DNA of 64,000 nucleotides, taken from the NCBI GenBank assembly GCA_949290395.1, contig CASERQ010000004.1, positions 149,598 through 213,597 of the forward strand, written 5' to 3'. The notes under the pieces are model-generated. The model was given only the letters and a program-made list of their open reading frames with translations, was not told the DNA's origin and ran no database searches. Below, piece by piece: positions 57,853-64,000 of the stretch. Origin of the DNA: an uncultured bacterium (GTDB lineage Bacteria; Bacillota_I; Bacilli_A; RFN20; CAG-826). Position numbers and translations under genes: made by a program. The stretch's first letter is position 1. Each line of letters begins with the position of its first letter.

Positions 57853-58621
57853 ATATAATATTTTTCATATTGCCTTTGATGCATTATTTTTAGCTCTTTT
57901 TGCCATTTTATCTTATGTTCCTTATATTGGTTATATAACTATAGGTCCAATAAGTTTTACAACAATGCATATTTTGGTTCTTGTTGGAGCAATGCTATTT
58001 GGAAAAAAGAAAGGTGCATTATTTGGGCTTTTTATGGGAGTCTTTTCTCTTCTTGTTTCTCTTCAATATCCAGGAACTGTTAACTATCTATTTTTGAATC
58101 CTTTTGTTTCAATTTTACCTAGAGTTTTATTTGGTCTTATATCCGGTGTTATATTTGATATTTTGAAAAAAAGAACGAGTTTTGCAAGCTTTTTAATGAT
58201 TGCAGCACCTTTAGCAGGGATTTTAACTCTTTTACATACTGTTTTAACTTTATTATTCTTATATGTTTTTGGCTACCTTGATATTTTCTATATTTCTTAT
58301 CTTATGGGAATGAGCGATATCATCGAAGCTAATAATAATGCTTTTGGTAGCTTTGGAAATTTCGTTGCTGCTTTTATTGCTCCTGGTGCAATTTGTGAAA
58401 TAACAGCAGGAATTATTATTGCTCCTGCAATTATGGCCGCTTTATATAAAGCAGTTATTAGTAAAAACAATATGAGTCTTGGTTTAAAGGTAGAATTTTT
58501 AGATCAAGATGATGAGAGGTGTTTGAGTAAAAAATCATTAATTTTAATTACAGTCATTTTAGGAATTGTTGTTATTGCTCTTTGTGCACTTGTTTTGACT
58601 TTATACTATGTTTATAAATAG
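57845..58621 (+). CDS. ECF transporter S component, probably for pantothenate
   Basis: 258 residues with about six spans and a C-terminal extra span after a charged loop. Family features include 'ITIGPISFTTMHILVLVGAMLFG' in the second to third span and the small-residue-rich 'FIAPGAICEITAGIIIAPAI' span near the C-terminal half. S components bind a vitamin and dock to a shared EcfA-EcfT energising unit (not in the window). The eight-base overlap with coaX points to pantothenate, as in PanT. Confidence 0.8.
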   Translation: MIKYNIFHIAFDALFLALFAILSYVPYIGYITIGPISFTTMHILVLVGAMLFGKKKGALFGLFMGVFSLLVSLQYPGTVNYLFLNPFVSILPRVLFGLISGVIFDILKKRTSFASFLMIAAPLAGILTLLHTVLTLLFLYVFGYLDIFYISYLMGMSDIIEANNNAFGSFGNFVAAFIAPGAICEITAGIIIAPAIMAALYKAVISKNNMSLGLKVEFLDQDDERCLSKKSLILITVILGIVVIALCALVLTLYYVYK

Positions 58622-58678
58622 TGTCTTTTATTAAGTAAAAATCTAAAAATATAATATAATTTTTCGTGAGGTTAATTT

Positions 58679-60049
58679 ATGAAGATAGATTTTAAAAAGA
58701 TTTGTAAAAAATATGAAAATGAAGCGTTAGAAACATTAATTAAAGATTGCTCCATAAACTCGGTTTATGATGAGTCAACAATTAATGAAAAAATGCCTTA
58801 TGGAAAAGGAGTTTTTGATACTTTTGAATTCTTAAAAGAACTTGCTTTAAAAGATGGTTTTGAAGTTGATATGTGTGATGGAAGATGCATTGAAATTTCT
58901 TATGGAAAAGGCGAAAAATTAATTGGAATTTTTGCTCATCAAGATGTTGTGCCGGCAACAGGAGATTGGGATCACGATCCATTTACCCCTTATTTAAATA
59001 AAGAAGAAAATAGATTATATGCTAGAGGAACAAGTGATGATAAAGGTCCTGGAATAGCATCATATTACGCTTTAAAAGCACTTAAAGAAAACGGATTAAT
59101 TGATGGATATCGCGTAAAACTTGTTTTTGGAGGTGACGAAGAAAGAGGTTCATCTTGCTTAACTTATTATTTTGAAACTCTTAAAAAAGAAGAACCTACT
59201 TTTGGGTTTACACCAGATGCCGATTTCCCATTAATTTATGGAGAAAAAGGCATTGTAAATTATGCTTATGATGGGAAATTACCATTAAATAATGTAATTT
59301 CTATTAAAGCTGGAGTTGCAAGTAACTTAGTTATAGATAGTGCAGTTGTCAAAGTCGAAGAACCAGAAAAACTTGTCGAATATTTAAAACATGATGACAA
59401 AGTTAACTGCAAAAGACTTGATGAAAATACCTTTGAGTTTATTGGAAAATCAGCTCATGGATCAACTCCAGAACTTGGATTAAATAGTGGCGTTATAGCT
59501 TTAGGCGTTTTAGGTGAAGTTTATAACAACCCAATGTTAACTTTATTATGTAACGAATATTCTGATGTTAATGGCCAAAATATGCATGTAAAGTGCGAAA
59601 GTAAAGATATGGGACTTACAACATTTAACGTTGGTACTATAAATTATGAAGATGGACACTTTAATATGGTTGTTAACTTTAGATATCCAGAAAACTGTGA
59701 TGTAGATAAAACACTTGAAAAGATTCAAGATTGTTCCCCACTTTTAATTAGAGTTTTAAGTAAAGCCCCATATTTATATTTCGATCCAGAAAATACCACC
59801 TTTATCAAAGAACTTTACAATGTTTATGTTGAAGAAACAGGTGACACCACTAATAAACCTAAGGCAATTGGAGGCGGGACATACGCTAAAGAAGCAAAGA
59901 ACACTGTTGCTTTTGGAAGCTGCTTCCCTGGAAAGGTCGACCACATTCATGAAGCAAATGAAAAGATAGATTTAGAAGATTTCTATGCCTCAATTCCAAT
60001 TTATGCTCACGCTATCTATGCTTTAGGAAATTTAAAAGATGAGAAGTAG
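58679..60049 (+). CDS. M20-family metallopeptidase (Sapep/PepV-like dipeptidase)
   Basis: 456 residues. Metal ligands: His in 'GIFAHQDVVPATGDW' (about residue 82), Asp in 'TSDDKGPG', catalytic Glu and metal Glu in 'FGGDEERGSS', Asp in 'FTPDADFP', and the late His in 'KVDHIHEANE'. It should hydrolyse Xaa-dipeptides with Mn2+ or Zn2+ in the cytosol. GAGG ribosome site and a TATAAT box just upstream. Overlaps trmB by 11 bases. Confidence 0.9.
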   Translation: MKIDFKKICKKYENEALETLIKDCSINSVYDESTINEKMPYGKGVFDTFEFLKELALKDGFEVDMCDGRCIEISYGKGEKLIGIFAHQDVVPATGDWDHDPFTPYLNKEENRLYARGTSDDKGPGIASYYALKALKENGLIDGYRVKLVFGGDEERGSSCLTYYFETLKKEEPTFGFTPDADFPLIYGEKGIVNYAYDGKLPLNNVISIKAGVASNLVIDSAVVKVEEPEKLVEYLKHDDKVNCKRLDENTFEFIGKSAHGSTPELGLNSGVIALGVLGEVYNNPMLTLLCNEYSDVNGQNMHVKCESKDMGLTTFNVGTINYEDGHFNMVVNFRYPENCDVDKTLEKIQDCSPLLIRVLSKAPYLYFDPENTTFIKELYNVYVEETGDTTNKPKAIGGGTYAKEAKNTVAFGSCFPGKVDHIHEANEKIDLEDFYASIPIYAHAIYALGNLKDEK

Positions 60050-60707
60050 ATATAAACCTTGGGCGATTGAATATTTAAAAACTAATACTCAAAATGAATT
60101 CTTTTTAAACGAAGATTCAATTGAAGAAAATAGAATTTTTTCTTTCATTAATGAAAGAGATACATTTTTAGAAATTGGACCTGGAAGAGGACAATTTATT
60201 TTGACAATGGCTGCTAAATTTCCTAATTTTAATTTTCTTGTAATTGAACTTGATAAATCGATTGCTGGATCAACTTTAAAAAAGATTGATGATGCTAAAT
60301 TAAGTAATGTGAAACTTATTGCTGGTGATTTCTATGTTCTTTCAAAACTTTTGAAAAAAGATTGCTTTTGCGGGATTTTTCTTAATTTTAGTGACCCTTG
60401 GCCTAAGAAAAGACATGAAAAGAGAAGATTAACTTCACCTAATTTTTTAGTTGAATACGCTAAAGTTTTAAAAAGTGATGGGAAGATTTATTATAAAACC
60501 GACAATGATTTATTTTATGAATATTCTTTAGAAAAGTTTAATGAATATAAATGGAATATTGTTTATCAAAATGAAAATTATGATTCTTTAGAAAATGATT
60601 TTGATGTCGAAACGGAATTTGAAAAACGTTATAAAGAAGAAGGCATAAAAATTAAAAGACTTGTTTTAGAGAAAACAGAACTAACTTTAAAAGAAGTGAT
60701 TGAATAA
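60039..60707 (+). CDS. trmB: tRNA (guanine-46-N7)-methyltransferase
   Basis: 222 residues. SAM loop 'LEIGPGRGQF', acidic residue after strand two in 'LVIELDKS', and the tRNA-contact segment 'LNFSDPWPKKRHEKRRLTSPNFL'. Full length. It forms m7G46 in the variable loop. Followed by a strong bidirectional terminator. Confidence 0.95.
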   Translation: MRSRYKPWAIEYLKTNTQNEFFLNEDSIEENRIFSFINERDTFLEIGPGRGQFILTMAAKFPNFNFLVIELDKSIAGSTLKKIDDAKLSNVKLIAGDFYVLSKLLKKDCFCGIFLNFSDPWPKKRHEKRRLTSPNFLVEYAKVLKSDGKIYYKTDNDLFYEYSLEKFNEYKWNIVYQNENYDSLENDFDVETEFEKRYKEEGIKIKRLVLEKTELTLKEVIE

Positions 60708-60708
60708 G

Positions 60709-60738
60709 AAAACCGCTTGAGTATCTCAAGCGGTTTTT
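60709..60738. terminator. Bidirectional terminator (trmB / Wzz-like gene)
   Basis: AAAACCGCTTGAG (60709-60721), loop TAT, CTCAAGCGGTTTT (60725-60737): a perfect 13-bp stem flanked by A-run and T-run. Confidence 0.92.
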
Positions 60739-60757
60739 AACAACAGATTTAAATTTA

Positions 60758-62152
60758 CTACTTATTTAAATTTTCAGTTTCTTCTTTTAAACTATTCTCT
60801 TTTTTAATATCAATCGAACCTTTAATTCCAGCAACAACAAGAGCAATGATTAAAGCAAGAACAAGGCTAACAGCTAAATTTAAAACAAGTGAGAACCCAC
60901 CAGTTTTTGTGATTACGTTTATTAATGGATAAATTGGAGTCCCATAAGTTGTATATAAATAAGTTGTAGCACTCTTTAATTCAAGAGCAGAACTTTTTAA
61001 TTTAGCAGTTGCAGATTTAATATCTTCAACAAAGTATAGTGGAGTTTCGCGTTTAAGAATGTCTTCAATTGATTCAGGATATGCGATTTCAATTGGACTA
61101 GTTTCGTAATTTATTGTTGCATTGAGTTTTTTAGCAAGTAAATCAGCTTGATGTTTAATGCCAATATTTGTTTCGGTTAATGTTGCAATTCTAGTGATAA
61201 ACTCATTAGTACCTGCAATTTCAACGTTTCCAGCACCTGCTAAAATCTTATTTAATTGAGCTTGTAATTCATCAATTTTTGCTTTGTTTAAATCATAAGT
61301 TTTAAGAAGCCCTTCAAGCTCAGATTGTAAACTTTTAATTGTGTTTGAATTAGAAGTTTCATCATCACTTAACTTTAAATAACCTTGAAGCTCAGCTTCA
61401 TTAAGCATGTTTTCTAATTTATTGTTAGAGACGAATTGATTTAAATCAAGAAGGGCATTTGTCAAAGTTGTATCAGAATTTGCTGCTACAGGAACATAAA
61501 ATCCAAAAGTGTTACCTAAGTTAGTGTAATTTTCAATAAGTAAGTCTCTTTGACTAATTAAATAAGAAATTTCTTGTTCATAAGTTGAAGAAGAATCAGC
61601 TAAAACTAAATTTTCATCAAAACTTAAGTTGTCGTAGTAGCTATTTGCGACCGTATAAGGAGCATTTAAAAGATCGTTAATAAAATCTCTTGCTTGACCT
61701 TGATTTTGGAAATTACTAGCAGGGATTGAGATAATAACGTGATTTAAAGCAGGAGATGTAACTGTTTCTCCGTTTTCATTTACAATACTATCAGTTCCTA
61801 AAGAAAGAGTAATCTGATTATTATCAATAATATTTTGAATGTCAATGTCTTGATATTCTTCTTTTGAGTTTTTAATTTTCACCAAGTTTTCTTCACTTGT
61901 TAAATTTCTATAATCAAATCTTGCTCCGCTAGGATAAAGTCCTTCATCAGCTCCCATAAATTGATAAATAATTTCGCCAGTATATGTTTCGCTTGGTTTA
62001 GATATAGCAAACTCAATGCCGACAACTGCAACAACAAAAATTGCTACAAAAGTAACAAGGAGAGTGATTTTGGCGTGCCAAATTCTTTTAAAAATATCTG
62101 TAAGGGAGATGCCTTCTTTTTGCTCAACGATTTCGATGTCTTTTGTTTCCAT
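60758..62152 (-). CDS. Wzz-like polysaccharide co-polymerase (chain-length determinant) protein
   Basis: 464 residues. N-terminal span at about 29-50, a large external domain with coiled-coil helices (about 190-300), and a second span (about 415-440) before a short charged tail. 'ISLTDIFKRIWHAKITLLV' is the usual Wzz entry segment. There is no C-terminal tyrosine kinase. Such proteins set the length of exported polysaccharide, but no polysaccharide gene is nearby. GGAGGAC ribosome site before ATG 62152. Confidence 0.7.
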   Translation of the reverse strand: METKDIEIVEQKEGISLTDIFKRIWHAKITLLVTFVAIFVVAVVGIEFAISKPSETYTGEIIYQFMGADEGLYPSGARFDYRNLTSEENLVKIKNSKEEYQDIDIQNIIDNNQITLSLGTDSIVNENGETVTSPALNHVIISIPASNFQNQGQARDFINDLLNAPYTVANSYYDNLSFDENLVLADSSSTYEQEISYLISQRDLLIENYTNLGNTFGFYVPVAANSDTTLTNALLDLNQFVSNNKLENMLNEAELQGYLKLSDDETSNSNTIKSLQSELEGLLKTYDLNKAKIDELQAQLNKILAGAGNVEIAGTNEFITRIATLTETNIGIKHQADLLAKKLNATINYETSPIEIAYPESIEDILKRETPLYFVEDIKSATAKLKSSALELKSATTYLYTTYGTPIYPLINVITKTGGFSLVLNLAVSLVLALIIALVVAGIKGSIDIKKENSLKEETENLNK

Positions 62153-62188
62153 AGTGTCCTCCGTTCAACATATTATAAAGAAAAAAAG

Positions 62189-62206
62189 AAAAAGTATATA
62201 CTTTTT
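62189..62206. repeat. 18-bp palindrome in front of the Wzz-like gene
   Basis: AAAAAGTATATACTTTTT is perfectly self-complementary and lies at the -35 distance upstream of a minus-strand TATAAT (62171-62176). It could be an operator; it is also simple AT-rich sequence. Confidence 0.35.
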
Positions 62207-62349
62207 TGAAAAGTAGGAGTAACAGGAGCTAGTTCTATTTAATTTGAAATTAAATTTAAGATACGAGGAATCGAACTTTAAATTATAAAAGATTTAATAA
62301 AAAAATAAGGTTTAATAAGTTATAATAAGTAGCGCTTTAGGAGTAACTT

Positions 62350-62964
62350 ATGAATAGATATGCTTTATTTTATAACTACAAAACTTTAGGAGATGTTTTA
62401 CTTATTGTACTTAAACCATTAGATATTGCTGATGAAGTTATTAAAAAAGATGACCTTGTAATTTTAAAAAGAAATGGTGAATTAATCGGCTATAACATTT
62501 TTAATATCTCTAAAATTATGAAAATTAAAGCTAATGGTTATATACCTTTAGCAAACGAACAAGTTTTAAATATCATCAATCACATTTTAGAAAATCACAA
62601 TGAAAAACCTCTTGAAAAACTTGAGAATAGTGGGTTTAAAGTTGCAAAAATAGTAGATATTGAAGAACATCCAGAAAGTGACCATTTACATATTTGTACA
62701 GTTGATGTTGGCGAAAAAGAACCTCTTCAAATTGTTTGTGGAGCATTTAATGCTAGACAAGATTTAAAATGCGTTTGTGCATTACCTTATTCTTTTATGC
62801 CTAGTGGAAAACAAATTGTTCCTGGAAAGTTATTAGGAATTGGAAGTAATGGAATGCTTTGTTCAGGAAGAGAACTTGCTTTAGATGGATACGAAAATAA
62901 AAGAGGTCTTTTAGAATTAAATGATTCCTATAATGTAGGTGATGATTTCTTTAATAACAGATAG
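62350..62964 (+). CDS. ytpR: YtpR-like tRNA-binding domain protein
   Basis: 204 residues. N-terminal 90 residues match the DUF4479-type domain; the C-terminal part (about 95-200) is the OB-fold of PheT/Trbp111: 'VDIEEHPESDHLHICTVDVG', 'QIVCGAFNAR', 'SNGMLCSGRELAL'. YtpR proteins are found beside tRNA synthetases or alone, with an unresolved role in tRNA binding. TATAAT at 62321-62326 and an AGGAG site precede it. Confidence 0.85.
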   Translation: MNRYALFYNYKTLGDVLLIVLKPLDIADEVIKKDDLVILKRNGELIGYNIFNISKIMKIKANGYIPLANEQVLNIINHILENHNEKPLEKLENSGFKVAKIVDIEEHPESDHLHICTVDVGEKEPLQIVCGAFNARQDLKCVCALPYSFMPSGKQIVPGKLLGIGSNGMLCSGRELALDGYENKRGLLELNDSYNVGDDFFNNR

Positions 62965-63064
62965 TTTTTAAAGAAAAATTCTTAAATTTTTCAATTATTT
63001 ACAATTAATTTACAATTTTTAAAAGATAGGTCTTTATCGATTTTTCTTTACTATTTTCGTTAAT

Positions 63065-63105
63065 CTATGTAATGTAATTACATAGGAAATGAAAAAATTT
63101 TCATT
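63065..63105. promoter_or_regulatory. Tandem palindromes upstream of the LacI-family regulator
   Basis: CTATGTAA-TGTAA-TTACATAG (63065-63085) and AATGAAAA-AA-TTTTCATT (63088-63105) are adjacent perfect 8-bp inverted repeats. The second has the 14-16 bp size of LacI/CcpA operators (TG....CA ends) but lacks the central CG. Position before the regulator gene suggests autoregulation. Confidence 0.4.
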
Positions 63106-63143
63106 AACCTGAAAAATATTTACATTTAAACAGGGGGACTCAT

Positions 63144-64000
63144 ATGGAAAACCTAAAAGAACGTGTAACTATTTATGAAGTTGCAAAAGCGAGCGGCGTT
63201 TCTTTAGCAACTGTTTCTAGAGTCATGAATGATAGTGGAACAGTCAAGGAAGAGACAAAGAAAAAAGTTTTATCTGTTATTAAAAAATTAGGCTATAAAC
63301 CTAGTGGACTTGCTCAAGCTTTAGCTACTAATAAATCAACAAATATTGGCGTTATCATTCCTAGTGCAAACTATGTTTACATTGCGAATATGCTAAATGG
63401 TATTACTGAAGTTTGTAAGGCAAATGGCTTTACAGTTTCTTTATATACAACATCACACAGTAGAGATGACGCACTTAACTGCCTTGAAAGAGTTATTAAA
63501 TCTCACGTTGATGGCGTTATCGTTTTCGATGATGAACTTGATGGAGATGATCTTGAAGTCTTTAATTCCTACGCAGTTCCTGTAATTAATGTTAATAACT
63601 CAATCACAGCTAGTAAAATTGGCTGTATTCCATTTGGCTATGAACACTTAGTTAAACACATTATTGAAGATAACTTCATTAAAGGCGATAAGAAAATGAC
63701 TTTCCTTCATGTTCATAATGCTGGTCGACTTTTATCAAGAGTTGAAAATCAATTTATCAAGGTTCATTTAGAAAATGATCGCGAATATAACATTGTAAAC
63801 TGTGATGATTCTTATCAAAGAACTTATCAAGATTTCATGGAAAGATTTAAACAAAAAAGAAAAGAATATATTATCGCATATCGTGATTCAATCGCTGCCG
63901 CTGTTTTAAACGCAGCAACTGATTCTGGTCTTAGAGTTCCAGAAGATATTGAAGTTCTTGCAATCATTGGAACAAAATATTCTTCAATCTTAAGACCTCA
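63144..64000 (+). CDS. LacI/CcpA-family transcriptional regulator (partial)
   Basis: 285 residues visible; the C-terminal end is outside the window. Start ATG 63144 follows CAGGGGG. The helix-turn-helix is 'TIYEVAKASGVSLATVSRVMNDS' with 'VKEETKKKVLSVIKKLGYKP', the hinge helix 'GLAQALATNKS', then a periplasmic-binding-like domain ('NIGVIIPS', 'DGVIVFDDEL'). The DNA-binding and hinge parts resemble CcpA closely; whether it binds HPr-Ser-P cannot be read here. Confidence 0.85.
   Translation, partial: MENLKERVTIYEVAKASGVSLATVSRVMNDSGTVKEETKKKVLSVIKKLGYKPSGLAQALATNKSTNIGVIIPSANYVYIANMLNGITEVCKANGFTVSLYTTSHSRDDALNCLERVIKSHVDGVIVFDDELDGDDLEVFNSYAVPVINVNNSITASKIGCIPFGYEHLVKHIIEDNFIKGDKKMTFLHVHNAGRLLSRVENQFIKVHLENDREYNIVNCDDSYQRTYQDFMERFKQKRKEYIIAYRDSIAAAVLNAATDSGLRVPEDIEVLAIIGTKYSSILRP

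Noticed and set aside
62262-62279. GAGGAATCGAAC, similar to the T-arm of a tRNA on the minus strand
   Set aside because: The flanking bases do not make a T stem, acceptor or anticodon arm, so neither a tRNA nor a firm attachment site can be claimed.

Overview
The window is AT-rich (roughly 30% GC by eye) chromosomal DNA, densely coding, from a low-GC Gram-positive bacterium. TGA is used as a stop (atpA, atpG and jetA all end in TGA) and Trp is TGG, so this is the standard bacterial code and not that of Mycoplasma. Still, several traits lean towards the Mollicutes/Erysipelotrichia side of the Bacilli: a lipoprotein-type ATP synthase b subunit, Asn/Lys/Ile-rich proteins, many leaderless promoters and compact operons. 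An uncultured, probably gut-associated, Bacilli lineage is my best inference. I saw no phage, transposon, CRISPR array, rRNA or complete tRNA.

Region by region. 1-12614 is an export and surface block: the tail of one repeat protein, a 1378-residue MBG/transglutaminase-like/InlB-repeat protein, a fused ABC ATPase-permease, a small CxC protein that probably starts at ATT, and a 1576-residue lipoprotein. 12789-17074 is the rpsL-rpsG-fusA-tuf translation operon. 17234-21496 holds a ZIP metal transporter, a flavoprotein, a phosphodiesterase and a PLP decarboxylase. 21724-29513 is mscS followed by a full F1Fo ATP synthase operon whose c subunit carries a two-carboxylate motif suggesting Na+ coupling. 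29793-34698 has an ATP-grasp enzyme, a candidate small RNA, pyrophosphatase, a LicA/choline-kinase-like enzyme, trmL and a short rqcH.

34818-43560 is the classic Firmicute gmk-priA-...-rlmN-PP2C-Ser/Thr kinase-rpe run. In it the rsmB slot is occupied by a protein that keeps the RsmB outline but has lost its catalytic cysteines, and the kinase lacks transmembrane and PASTA parts. 43627-45005 (minus strand) has rpmB, a flavin-reductase-like protein and a small membrane protein. 45064-54205 is a striking unit: JetA-JetB-JetC (the MksF/E/B SMC core of Wadjet-type systems) without the nuclease JetD, followed after 20 nt by glgC-glgD-glgA glycogen synthesis genes. 54263-56897 is leuS under a T-box leader. 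57088-58621 pairs CoaX with a PanT-like ECF S component (pantothenate uptake and phosphorylation). The rest is an M20 dipeptidase, trmB, a Wzz-like membrane protein, a YtpR-like RNA-binding protein and the start of a LacI/CcpA-family regulator with palindromic sites in front of it.

The strongest leads are the JetABC set lacking JetD and linked to glycogen genes, the RsmB-like pseudo-methyltransferase, the Na+-type two-carboxylate ATP synthase rotor, the probable ATT start codon, the Cys-to-Asn transglutaminase-like protein, and a genome-wide style of initiation that uses leaderless mRNAs and in-frame stop-NNN-ATG junctions.
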